From Ligustrum vulgare (Eukaryota; Streptophyta; Magnoliopsida; Lamiales; Oleaceae): a stretch of 64,000 nucleotides of DNA. The notes under the pieces are model-generated. The model worked only from the letters and a program-made list of their open reading frames with translations. It was not told where the DNA came from and did not search any database. Positions 1 through 9,739 of this stretch are shown one piece after another. The stretch spans positions 48,410,124 to 48,474,123 of the forward strand of contig OY743169.1 of the NCBI GenBank assembly GCA_963555705.1. The letters are read 5' to 3'. The stretch's first letter is position 1. Every line of letters begins with the position of its first letter. Position numbers and translations under genes: made by a program.

Positions 1-289
1 ATGAAATTTAGTGGAAGGGTCAAAGATTCCAAGGCCTTTTCAAGTGTTAATATCTTCAAATAATATTCAATTGAGGCATAGCATAAATAAAATATAGATG
101 TATTACTGAAAAGAGCTCATGTCCACTGTGTATGCTTGAGACAATCCATTATACTAAAAACACTTGAATTTGACACCTATAAAAGGTCCTATGCATCAAA
201 TTTTGTACTCACAATAAAACTCAACAGTGGGGAAAACATACACACAAACACACACAACAACAAATAATATTTGAATCATGCTGTGGATG

Positions 290-476
290 TTAATGGTGCA
301 GGTCCCCAGACATCGCTAAAGATTAGATCAAGTGGATTCAATGACTGTGAAGTAGATGATTTGAAAGGGAGTGCATGACTTTTGCCAAATTGACAAGTTT
401 CACAGAAATTTTTTTATTGATATTTAATGATTTATTACAAGACTCAAAAACATGACTCAGAACTTGTATTGACGGG
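290..476 (-). pseudogene. Integrase-side fragment of an older Copia element
   Basis: Read on the minus strand this stretch gives a Copia GAG-pre-integrase and integrase start: a GHPS motif, then CQFGKSHALPF (Cys of the zinc site), then a DVWGPAP motif where the first integrase Asp sits. It breaks off near 290; bases 1-289 show no recognisable coding and no matching LTR. The upstream part of the same element (gag) lies at 5532-6526 on the other side of the young Copia. The protease region expected between the two parts is missing, so this element was already deleted when the young one landed in it. Confidence 0.7.
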
Positions 477-481
477 TGTCC

Positions 482-949
482 TGTTGGGAATTAGGACGCA
501 ACTAATCCCGCCCAGGATCGATGTGACACAAATAAATTGGACTGAGAAAATATAAATACGCAAAAATAAAATGCAAATACGAAACACAAAGATTTACGTG
601 GTTCAGCAATTTGCCTACGTCCACGGACCCACACCAATATATTTCACTAACTCGAAAATGAGGAGTACAAAATACAACACTGTATTTTTATCTGCCTATG
701 CAAAGGCTATTCTCTCCAACTCACTTTTCTCACTATTTTGTGAAATGCCTCTCTTGTGTTGCTCTCTACAAACACTCTTTGTTGTGGTGATATAAGTTGC
801 AAATGAGAGCCTCTATTTATAGGCAAGAATTAGGATGGATTGGGAATAAAAAATTTCACCTAATTCTTTCACCTAACTCCTCCACCTACTAGTCTCCACC
901 TAATTCTTTCACCAACTAATCTTCCACCTAATAGTCTCCATGATCAACA
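482..949 (-). repeat. 3' LTR of the young Copia element
   Basis: 468 bp, matching 5059-5526 base for base as far as can be read. On the minus strand it contains a TATAAATA box (reverse complement at 814-821). A 74-codon plus-strand ORF inside it is repeated in the other LTR and is a chance ORF. Confidence 0.93.
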
Positions 950-961
950 ATCTCCCACTTG
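950..961 (-). promoter_or_regulatory. Polypurine tract of the young Copia
   Basis: On the minus strand the bases just before the 3' LTR read AAGTGGGAGAT, a purine-rich second-strand primer immediately next to the LTR start. Confidence 0.75.
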
Positions 962-1040
962 GAGACTAATGTGGCTTTACCTGAGACACCTCCTCCTTGC
1001 AACTCCTTGTGAAATATGGTGTGAGTCATTTTCTTTGTCT

Positions 1041-4000
1041 TCACTTCAGAAGACCAATTGAAGCTGAGCACAGCTCCAATTTTTCCTTTGTTACTGTCTT
1101 GGTCATCATGTCGGCTGGGTTCTTACTACCCTGGATCTTCTCTAATGTTAATATTTCATCCTCCAAAAGAGACCTGATGAAATGATAACGGAGTCCAATG
1201 TGCTTGGTTCTAGAATGAAATGCTGAATTCTTTGCCAGATGTATCGCACTCTGACTATCACTGTGCAAAACATTCTTCTCCTGACTGAATCCCAATTCTG
1301 CCAACAAACCCTGTAACCAGATCATTTCTTTGCTAGCCTCGGTTACTGCCACGTACTCTGCTTCTGTAGTGGATAGAGCAACAATCTTCTGTATCTGCGA
1401 AATCCAGCTAACTGCAGTAGTACCTACTGTGAAAACATAACCAGTAGTACTTCGTCTGCGATCTACCTCGCCAGCAAAATCTGCATCTACAAAGCCTTGT
1501 AGAGTCACCTCGCCTCGTCCAAAGCATAAGCATCTATCAGTAGTTCCCCGTAGATATCTTAATATCCACTTTACTGCTTCCCAATGCTGCTTTCCTGGAT
1601 TTGCCATAAACCTACTCACAACTCCCACTGCATGAGCAATATCTGGTCTGGTACAAACCATGGCATACATCAAACTTCCAATGGCTGAGGCATATGGTAT
1701 TTTAGCCATGAAGTTTATCTCGTCCTCTGTCTTAGGACTCTGATCACTAGATAGACGGAAGTGATTAGCTAGTGGCGTGCTGACAGCCTTCGCACTGCAC
1801 ATGTTAAATCTCTGCAGAACTTGACTAATGTACTTGGCCTGAGATAACTGCAAGATACCCTTCTGCTTATCTCTGAAAATCCTCATTCCGAGAATCTGCT
1901 TCGCTGTACCCAAGTCCTTCATTTCGAATTCTGCTGACAGCTGCATCTTTAACTTCTTGATTTCGTCCATATCTGAGCCTGCTACTAACATATCATCGAC
2001 ATAAAGTAGCAAAATTATATAACTGGACTCGAATCTCCTGAAGTAGCAACAATGGTCAGCATTACATTTGAAGTAGCCATTTTTCTGCATAAGTCCGTCG
2101 AACTTCTTGTACCACTGTCTCGGGGCTTGCTTTAAGCCATACAGGCTCTTCTTCAATTTGCAAACGAGCTTCTCCTTTCCTTTGACTGAGAAGCCTTCTG
2201 GCTGCTGCATATATATTTCCTCCTCAAGGTCACCATGGAGGAAAGCAGTTTTTACATCTAACTGCTCCAAGTGCAAACCCTTTGCTGCAACAATACTCAA
2301 GACTGATCTGATTGTTGTCAGCTTCACAACTGGCGAAAATATTTCCGTGTAGTCAATTCCTTCTTTCTGCTGGAAACCTTTGACCACCAACCTCGCCTTG
2401 TATCTCTTTGATCCATCATGTTCCTCCTTGATTCTGTACACCCACTTATTGTGTAGAGCTCTCTTTCCTGTAGGTAACTCGGCTAGTTCCCACGTCTGGT
2501 TAGAGATGAGAGACTTTATCTCATCTTTCATTGCAAGCTCCCACTTGCCAGAATCACCGACCTGACATGCCTCATGATAGCATTCAGGTTCACCTGCATC
2601 AGTAAGTAACATGTAGCTCATGTACTTTCTATTTGGAACATGAGGTCTGGTTGACCTTCTAAGAATAGGGACTGGAGACTGTGATGCATCAGTCTCTAGA
2701 ACAGGCTCCTGTAATTGCAGATCCTCCTCTGTCTGCTGCGACGTACTACTTTCTGGAGCATCATCCAACTCAACATATGTTGGATCATCATGTACTGTGT
2801 CATCGGACTGCACTGCATTTCTGTCCTTGTACATAACCTTCTCGTTGAATATGACATCCCTGCTTCTGATGACCTTTCTGTTCTGGTCATCCCATAAGCG
2901 GTAGCCGAACTCATCTCCGCCATATCCAATGAATGTGCACTTTAGTGATTTGGGGTCTAGCTTGCCCCTTGCCTGATCACTTATATGTGCATATGCGACA
3001 CATCCAAAAACTTTCACGTGGGAAAGTTTTATTTCTTTTCCGCTCCATACTTCCTCCGGTATCCTGTACTCCAACGGTACCGAGGGTCCTCGATTGATCA
3101 AGTACACCGCTGTGTTGACTGCTTCTGCCCAAAACTGTTTGGGCAAGCCTGCATGTAACCTCATGCTTCTGGCTCTATCCGTTAATGTCCGGTTCATACG
3201 TTCTGCAACTCCATTTTGCTGTGGAGTCCCTGGCAACGTCCTCTCCATTTTGATGCCATTCTGGTAACAGAACTTTTTGAACGCCATATCCGTATATTCT
3301 CCTCCGTTGTCGGACCTCAGCTTCTTTACTCGCAATCCTGTTTCATTTTCCACCATGGCTTTCCACTTCTTGAACACATCGAATACTTCGGACTTGTGTC
3401 TCAAGAAATAAACCCACACTTTTCTCGAGTGGTCATCAATGAAAGTCACAAAGTATGACTTTCCGCCAATAGATGAAACTGCGGTTGGTCCCCAGACGTC
3501 TGTATGGACTAACTCAAGTTTCTCTTGCTTTCGAGTTCTGCCACTAGTGTTGAAACTCACCCTGGTCTGCTTCCCAAAGATGCAACTCTCGCATAAGTCT
3601 ATATCAGTAGACTGAAGCTCTGGTAGTTTCCCCTTTGCATGCATATACTTGAGTCCCTTCTGACTCATATGCCCAAGTCTCTGGTGCCACAAGTTTGGGC
3701 CCTCCTTGCTTTCAGCAACTGCAATTGTCACACAAGCATCCGTCGTTGTGTAAAGGGTGCCAGTATCCTTGCCTCGAGCGATAATCATGGCGCCCTTGGT
3801 GATCTTCCAGTTATCACCAGAGAAGGTGGTGACATGTCCTTCTCCCGACAATTGCTTGACGGAGATCAAGTTCTTCCTCAATTCTGGAATATGTCTCACG
3901 TCCTTCAGCTTCCACACAGATCCATTGATCTTGATCTGTACATCACCTTTTCCGACCACGCCACACGGTTGATCATTACCAAGATATACTCTGCCAAAAT

Positions 4001-4940
4001 CACCCCGCGTATAGTTTACAAAAAACTCCTTGTTTGAGGTAGCATGAAAAGATGCTCCGGAATCAATCACCCAGTATTCCGTTTTTCTCTCCAAAGAGCA
4101 TATCAAAGCATCGTCCGCTTCCTCTTCCACAACATTAACCTCCGTCCTGTTCTCCTTTTCTTTTGGAGGTGTTGGACACTGGTTTTTGTAATGACCGGTC
4201 TTGCCACACTTCCAACATTCCACAACCTTTGTCTTGTTAGGATTGTTTGGATTTCTGGACCTCGATCTACCACTTCTGAATTTGCCGTTGCCCCGCCCAT
4301 TTCCTCTGTTAGAACTCCTGCCTCTGCTTTCCACGTTCAACGCCGATCCTGAAGTTGAGACACCTTCTGACTGTCGTCTGATCTCCTCCGTTAAGATCAT
4401 GCTTACGACATCATCGAACTTCAATTTTGACTTTCCGGCAGAGCCACTAATTGCTGTGACTGTACCATTCCAGCTGTCTGGCAACTGCCCAAGAATCAAC
4501 AGAGCTCGAACTTCATCACTAAAAGTGATTTCGACTGTGTTTAGCTGGTCCGTCACTTCATTGAATTCATTTAGGTGCTCCCCAAATCTTCCGCCTTCGG
4601 CCATCTTCATATTGAACAACTTTTTAATTAAGTGGACTTTATTTGCTGCAGATGGCTGTTCGTACATGCTAGAGAGGGCTGCCATGAGAGACTCTGTCGT
4701 CTTCTCATTTTTTATGTTGAAGGCCACTGACTTTGACAACGTCAGCCTGATTGTGCCGAGTGCTTTTCGATCAAGCAACTCCCAATCCCCCTGGCTTATA
4801 TCTTCTGGATTTTCTTTTAGTGGCTTGTATAGATCCTTCTGGTACAAATAGTCCTCCATTTGCATTTTCCAAAATCCAAAATTTGAACCATCAAATTTAT
4901 CAATTTTGGATATTTTCTCATCTGTCGACATTGCTCCCAC
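1041..4940 (-). CDS. Copia gag-pol polyprotein, 1299 aa, intact
   Basis: A single open frame for all retrotransposon functions. In order: a Gag domain (UBN2-like) over roughly residues 1-235; a zinc knuckle CWKCGKTGHYKNQC near 242-255; an aspartic protease with DSGA near 293; a GAG-pre-integrase zinc region (LWHQRLGHMS ... CESCIFGKQ); an integrase core with D (HTDVWGP), D (LRSDNGGEY) and E (VAERMNR); a reverse transcriptase with the YVDD box near residue 983; and an RNase H with STTEAEY near 1190. No stop or frameshift interrupts it. Gag and Pol share one frame, as is usual for plant Copia. The ATG lies about 120 bp inside the 5' LTR boundary on the minus strand. The motif set suggests the Tork/Tar side of Copia, which was not tested. 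Confidence 0.95.
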   Translation of the reverse strand: MGAMSTDEKISKIDKFDGSNFGFWKMQMEDYLYQKDLYKPLKENPEDISQGDWELLDRKALGTIRLTLSKSVAFNIKNEKTTESLMAALSSMYEQPSAANKVHLIKKLFNMKMAEGGRFGEHLNEFNEVTDQLNTVEITFSDEVRALLILGQLPDSWNGTVTAISGSAGKSKLKFDDVVSMILTEEIRRQSEGVSTSGSALNVESRGRSSNRGNGRGNGKFRSGRSRSRNPNNPNKTKVVECWKCGKTGHYKNQCPTPPKEKENRTEVNVVEEEADDALICSLERKTEYWVIDSGASFHATSNKEFFVNYTRGDFGRVYLGNDQPCGVVGKGDVQIKINGSVWKLKDVRHIPELRKNLISVKQLSGEGHVTTFSGDNWKITKGAMIIARGKDTGTLYTTTDACVTIAVAESKEGPNLWHQRLGHMSQKGLKYMHAKGKLPELQSTDIDLCESCIFGKQTRVSFNTSGRTRKQEKLELVHTDVWGPTAVSSIGGKSYFVTFIDDHSRKVWVYFLRHKSEVFDVFKKWKAMVENETGLRVKKLRSDNGGEYTDMAFKKFCYQNGIKMERTLPGTPQQNGVAERMNRTLTDRARSMRLHAGLPKQFWAEAVNTAVYLINRGPSVPLEYRIPEEVWSGKEIKLSHVKVFGCVAYAHISDQARGKLDPKSLKCTFIGYGGDEFGYRLWDDQNRKVIRSRDVIFNEKVMYKDRNAVQSDDTVHDDPTYVELDDAPESSTSQQTEEDLQLQEPVLETDASQSPVPILRRSTRPHVPNRKYMSYMLLTDAGEPECYHEACQVGDSGKWELAMKDEIKSLISNQTWELAELPTGKRALHNKWVYRIKEEHDGSKRYKARLVVKGFQQKEGIDYTEIFSPVVKLTTIRSVLSIVAAKGLHLEQLDVKTAFLHGDLEEEIYMQQPEGFSVKGKEKLVCKLKKSLYGLKQAPRQWYKKFDGLMQKNGYFKCNADHCCYFRRFESSYIILLLYVDDMLVAGSDMDEIKKLKMQLSAEFEMKDLGTAKQILGMRIFRDKQKGILQLSQAKYISQVLQRFNMCSAKAVSTPLANHFRLSSDQSPKTEDEINFMAKIPYASAIGSLMYAMVCTRPDIAHAVGVVSRFMANPGKQHWEAVKWILRYLRGTTDRCLCFGRGEVTLQGFVDADFAGEVDRRRSTTGYVFTVGTTAVSWISQIQKIVALSTTEAEYVAVTEASKEMIWLQGLLAELGFSQEKNVLHSDSQSAIHLAKNSAFHSRTKHIGLRYHFIRSLLEDEILTLEKIQGSKNPADMMTKTVTKEKLELCSASIGLLK

Positions 4941-5044
4941 TCGATCACAAAACAGTCTAAAGAAATCTTTTCTGATGTGGAAGATCAGTCAAAGCTGCAA
5001 CCACAGAGCATACTAAGAATTTCAAAAGATTTTAATGAGCCAAG

Positions 5045-5056
5045 GCTCTGATACCA
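5045..5056 (-). promoter_or_regulatory. Primer binding site (tRNA-iMet)
   Basis: The minus strand reads TGGTATCAGAGC two bases from the 5' LTR end, the usual plant Copia site complementary to the 3' end of initiator tRNA-Met. Confidence 0.9.
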
Positions 5057-5058
5057 AT

Positions 5059-5526
5059 TGTTGGGAATTAGGACGCAACTAATCCCGCCCAGGATCGATG
5101 TGACACAAATAAATTGGACTGAGAAAATATAAATACGCAAAAATAAAATGCAAATACGAAACACAAAGATTTACGTGGTTCAGCAATTTGCCTACGTCCA
5201 CGGACCCACACCAATATATTTCACTAACTCGAAAATGAGGAGTACAAAATACAACACTGTATTTTTATCTGCCTATGCAAAGGCTATTCTCTCCAACTCA
5301 CTTTTCTCACTATTTTGTGAAATGCCTCTCTTGTGTTGCTCTCTACAAACACTCTTTGTTGTGGTGATATAAGTTGCAAATGAGAGCCTCTATTTATAGG
5401 CAAGAATTAGGATGGATTGGGAATAAAAAATTTCACCTAATTCTTTCACCTAACTCCTCCACCTACTAGTCTCCACCTAATTCTTTCACCAACTAATCTT
5501 CCACCTAATAGTCTCCATGATCAACA
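5059..5526 (-). repeat. 5' LTR of the young Copia element
   Basis: 468 bp identical by eye to 482-949. It holds the element promoter: on the minus strand a TATAAATA box (reverse complement at 5391-5398). Confidence 0.93.
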
Positions 5527-5531
5527 TGTCC

Positions 5532-6526
5532 TAACCTTTTGCAGTATCTCTGGTGTAGCAACATAGGCTATACCTTTATCAGTCTGATTTTCATGATTTG
5601 GTTTACTCACAACAAAGTTTTCATCAAACCTTTTGTAACACCATTTGGCTTGATGGTTGTTCATCCCACAAATTTGACACGGTGTTTTGAATTCTGAATT
5701 TCTACCAGACCTGCCTCTGTTCCTTGATCTTCCTCTATTAGAAATGAGTCTTCCTCCATTTCTAATTCCTCTGCCTGAGCTATCATATTTCCTTTTGTTA
5801 GTTCCATAGCTGAGATTAACAGAATTGAAATCACTTCTAACTTGATTTAAGTAATCAAGTCACTCTCGTAGGTAAGTAGCACAGAAGACAACTCACTCCA
5901 ACTGATAGTCTCTTGGCCATTAATTTGAACAACAATGGGACTATACTCCTCATCTAGTCCAGCTAGTGCTTGAGTAACTAAATCAGCCATTTCAACTTTC
6001 TTCCCAGCTATTTCAAGATTATCAGCAAGTTGTTTGAGAGTTGTGAGATATTCATCCATGCACATATCTTCTTTACGAGTTCTTTGAATTTGTGCTGTGA
6101 GAAACGTGATCCTTGATCTGTTGAGAGTTCCATAGTTTTCAGCCACAGCACTCCACAGCTTATTTGTAGTAGTGCAACCCATTACCTTCATCAGAATCTC
6201 CAGAGTCATAGAGGAGTAGTTGATCAATGCAAATCCACTTAGCATACTCTTTGTTGGCAGTGGTTTCGACAGTAGTAGCTTCTTGTTAGTTTGATTGCTC
6301 AGAAATTCAGGCGGACACATCTTTGTCCCTGTGAGAAATCCTTCCAAGTTGTGCCCTCTAACAATTGGCATGACAATATTTTTCCACATGAGATAGTTGT
6401 TTTTGTCTATAGTTTGATTGAAGGAGTCTGAGTAAGAGTTACTCCAAAAGGATTGAGATGAGTATTGATGGCTGAATTTTGAACTTCAGAATTTGAATCG
6501 AGACTGTTGTTGTTATTTGCCATGAT
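5532..6526 (-). pseudogene. Gag fragment of the older Copia element
   Basis: The minus strand encodes a UBN2-type Gag. It starts at an Asn-rich MANNNN leader near 6521 and has a 180-codon open stretch (5847-6389). A Gly/Arg-rich tail follows, with a zinc knuckle CQICGMNNHQAKWC near 5635-5680. A frameshift lies near 6410 (an in-frame TAG ends the first frame, and the next frame carries NNYLMWKNI). The reading ends at the target duplication of the young Copia. The protease that should follow is absent, so this is a decayed copy. Confidence 0.8.
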
Positions 6527-6530
6527 CAAT

Positions 6531-6541
6531 GCTCTGATACC
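6531..6541 (-). promoter_or_regulatory. Primer binding site of the older Copia
   Basis: The minus strand reads GGTATCAGAGC just inside the older LTR, the tRNA-iMet type site. Confidence 0.75.
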
Positions 6542-6544
6542 TAA

Positions 6545-6747
6545 TCAAGAAATGGAATATGATGAACAAGGCTTAGTCTGTAAACACTGATTTTATTCAA
6601 CATTCTTTTACAAAGAAAACTTACAGCATTAGAAATCAGTAGATACAGAATACATATAAACGAGTAGACTACCTAATCTTGATTCTAGAGACTTCTATCA
6701 CATGGTTACAACCATTGGCAGTAGGTTGCAACAAATTTATTCCAACA
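6545..6747 (-). repeat. 5' LTR of the older Copia element
   Basis: About 200 bp. On the minus strand it starts TGTTGGAATAAAT at 6747 and runs to the primer site at 6541. The short length fits small Copia families. Its inner end has lost a clear terminal CA. No partner LTR is seen in bases 1-289, so the 3' end of this element is lost or outside the window. Confidence 0.6.
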
Positions 6748-6859
6748 GAAAAACTAAGTGGAAATGTGAGATGCACTGCTATATCTTCAAGTCTGAAGTG
6801 TGACCCGTATCAAGTAGGTTGACAGCTTAGTTTTTATCGCGAGAGTAGCAGTTCTGAGG

Positions 6860-8266
6860 ATCACAATGACATTTGAGTGTCTGTATGGTGGGCAGGCCTG
6901 TTCTATTTTCTCTAGTCTTGAGGAAACCATCGGAAAGATTGAGGATTTCCTCTTGTTTGAGAGCTCATTCATACATGGAGACTTGGTTTGCTTAGCATCA
7001 GTCCCATTGGGCCAAATGGGAAAGGTGATCAATGAAGGATTAACAGTGGACTTGGAAAATATCTATGGAAGAAAAATGCGCAATGTAAGTTCCAAAAATC
7101 TTCAGAAAATACGTTCCATTTCAGTTGGAGATTAAGTAATTAGCGGGTCATGGCTTGGGAAAGTGGAAAATATAGTTGATCGTATCACAGTCATTTCTAC
7201 CCAGGACAGAAAGTTCAAGTTGAGCCATTTTCTGTTTCCAAATCAGGCTTTCGGTTATGTGGTACACGAAATAATTATTTTTAAAAAAAAAATCAAGGCA
7301 CTGTCTGCAATGTCGATGCTGGACTTGTATATGTTGACTGGCTCTGCTGTGCTGCCGTCGATAGTGAGAAATGGTCTGCTCCTCCATGTTTACAGGATTC
7401 AAAAAACTTAACCTTCTTGTTCTGTCATCCCCATGCAAAATGGCAGCTTGGTGATTGGTGTGTTCTTCCAGCGGAGCAGATTTTTCCTCGTGCATTTTCT
7501 TCTGGGCTGATCAAAGGACATGAGATATCCAAAAATATACTTCCGAGAAACAACTCAAGTCCTAATTTTCAGGAAATTTCTATTAGTGTTCGCACAAGGA
7601 CTAAAATTTATGTCCAGTGGCAGGATGGCAGCCAATCGGTGGGATTTGATTCACATTCTCTGTTACCTGTGAATATTGTTGATATTCATGATTTTTGGAC
7701 TGATACATTTGTTATAGAAAAGGGAACATGTGACGATTCAAATGTTTCATGTGTCCAAAGATGGGGTGTTGTGAGAAGTATGGACTCAAAAGAATAAAGA
7801 GCAACTTTTTATCTCATATTGGTTCAGTAGTTGGCTTCAAAGATGAGACCATTGAAGTGAAATAGCAAGGTATGCACCTATCTTATGGTTTTCCTGAAAT
7901 TTATCCTCTTTTAGTTGAACTGGAAATGAAGTATTGCAATTAGTTCAAAGATTTATTGTTTATTTTGAATGTTGTATGTGGGTGTTGGGGTGTGTGTGTG
8001 TGTGTGGAGGGGGATGGGGGTTGGGTTCAGTTGATTTTGTTTCATGCCTTTTTATGAAGAATATAGTATTGGAGGTCCTCTGACCTTTTTCACCCCTTTG
8101 TGGAAAATGATTTTTCCTTTCAATCTTCTACTTCATTGTTCTCATTAATTACAAAAATACATGCATACTAACTTGTTTTAAATACTCTTGTTAATTATTC
8201 AACAATATCATAGGTGGCACCATATGAGATATATTGGGTTGTTAATGGTGATAGCACAACTGCCAC
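6860..8266 (+). pseudogene. UBC23/UBC24 (PHO2)-type E2 pseudogene, N-terminal part
   Basis: Large plant ubiquitin-conjugating enzymes of this class have long N-terminal SH3-like repeats before a C-terminal UBC fold. They tag proteins for turnover; PHO2 does this to phosphate transporters. Here the plus strand gives FIHGDLVCLA, GQMGKV, then IRSISVGD-stop-VISGSWLGKV near 7115-7165. Further on come VYVDWL near 7325, HAKWQLGDW near 7435, SLLPVNIV-IHDFW near 7660-7700 and GVVRSMDSKE near 7770. A GT-AG intron (about 7869-8212) leads to VAPYEIYW. Stops at 7132 and 7796, frameshifts and a lost TGG codon near 7860 show it is dead. The exon is cut at 8266 and resumes at 23324. Match to the UBC23/PHO2 class is from memory of the family. 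Confidence 0.82.
8259..8266. repeat. Left 8-bp target duplication ACTGCCAC
   Basis: ACTGCCAC directly precedes the hAT-like element and recurs at 23324-23331 directly after it. With one copy removed, the E2 exon reads through in frame. Confidence 0.85.
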
Positions 8267-8290
8267 CAGTGACGGATGTAGGTGCCGGCG

Positions 8291-8312
8291 AGCTAGCGCG
8301 GCCGCGCTAGCT
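8291..8312. repeat. 22-bp perfect GC-rich palindrome
   Basis: AGCTAGCGCGG followed at once by its exact reverse complement. It lies 24 bp inside the hAT-like left end and could fold as a subterminal hairpin. It holds a NotI-type GCGGCCGC core between two GCTAGC sites, very unlike the AT-rich surroundings. Confidence 0.9.
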
Positions 8313-8344
8313 GGCCGTCGATCATCGTCCAGATTTTGCTATTT

Positions 8345-9436
8345 TTTTTTTTTAAATTCAAAACCTGAGCAGCGAAGAAGATAACTGCTGCCTGATTCAG
8401 GGAGGGAATGAGGAGGAAGACTTTGGGTCTTTTATTAGTATTAGCGCAGATCGTACGCTGTACGAAAAAAAAATTCCAGTCGATTATCCTGCGTGGGAAT
8501 GTGAATATTTATGTTATAGTAATGAAGATTTACGAAACATGAAATATTTTTGAAGCATAAAATAACATCATGTCTTGATGTTTTCAAAAAATGATAAAAT
8601 GATTTGACGAAAAAGCGTATTAATAATTGTTGAGAAATATGTCTAACCTTTGGGGCGTTTTGATCTTTGTGTTTCGCTAGGTCGAGCAAGTACATTTTGT
8701 TTGATTATCTGAAAGCATATGAAAAGTTAAAAGAAAAGGGAAAAAAAAAAGAATTGCAAGAATCGAGAAAGATATAAAATTTGGATAAAATTGTAATGGA
8801 AGACTACCTTCAATTGTATTTGAAGATCTTTACTGTAATCAACAGTTAAATCAAAGTTTTATGACGTGCTTGTTTGAGCCCTACATATGACACTGCCTCC
8901 ATTAGAATTTTCATATCTGAGGCCCAAGTGCCAGCAACATTCTCATTTTATTTTTGATAGACATATATGATTTAGTTCATTAGTTGTGTCTTCAATTTTA
9001 GCATGAGTGTTTCAAATGAGAATGAATAACAAAAAGATTAGAAAAAGAATAAAATTAGATATCTGAGCATGAAGGCAAATCATAAGGATTGAACGAGTGG
9101 TGAGACTGTCATCTGTTACTCTAACTGCATAATGATACAAAACAACTATCTACCAGAGCTTGTAGAAATTATTATTGAGGGCAAGTCGAAATATGTAATT
9201 GAGTGTAACTACTTAGACAAAAAGAGTAAAATAATTACAAAACTCAGCACTTTCATATGCTGATGTCAGAGTGCTAATGGGACTTGATGAGGTTGCATTG
9301 CTAAAACAATTTTGACATAAATTCCACAGAAGCAAGAAGATAATAAGATGAAACAAGAAGATAATAAGATTTCATCTTTAGAATTTGATATGGATGATTC
9401 ATTATTTCTATAATAACTTAAGTTAATCTTATAACC

Positions 9437-9438
<2 letters not shown>
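8345..9438. other. Stretch without recognisable gene
   Basis: AT-rich, with short A and T runs. No coding similarity or paired repeat was seen on either strand. Confidence 0.5.

Positions 9439-9520
<82 letters not shown>
9439..9520. repeat. (GA)41 microsatellite
   Basis: 82 uninterrupted bases of GA. Confidence 0.98.
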
Positions 9521-9523
<3 letters not shown>

Positions 9524-9739
9524 TTACTTGGACTAAATATGCAATTTCTTATCTTATGTTCTTAAGACTTGCAATTTATCTTGTACCCAAGAACTGAAGG
9601 AATCTGCAAGAATTCATGTTTTGTACCTGTAGTTGTTAGATTATTATAAATAAAAGGGGAAAAAATTATTACAGTTCATAGACATATAATTGCTTGTTTT
9701 CTTTGAAGGTGAGGATTCAAAAAGTAGTTTTTAAAATAA

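Larger units (their letters stand above)
482..5526 (-). mobile_element. Complete young Ty1/copia retrotransposon
   Basis: A 5,045-bp LTR retrotransposon on the minus strand. It has two 468-bp LTRs that look identical by eye, both starting TGTTGGGAAT and ending GATCAACA. Perfect 5-bp target duplications TGTCC lie at 477-481 and 5527-5531. A tRNA-iMet primer site adjoins the 5' LTR, a polypurine tract adjoins the 3' LTR, and one open gag-pol frame fills the interior. Identical LTRs mean few or no mutations since insertion, so this copy is recent and may still be competent. The target was an older Copia element in the same orientation. Confidence 0.95.

Noticed and set aside
571..795. 74-codon plus ORF, repeated at 5148-5372
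   Set aside because: It lies in both LTRs of the young Copia and has no domain; a chance ORF in a repeat.
3639..4851. Plus-strand ORFs of 132, 102 and 216 codons
   Set aside because: Shadows of the intact minus-strand gag-pol.
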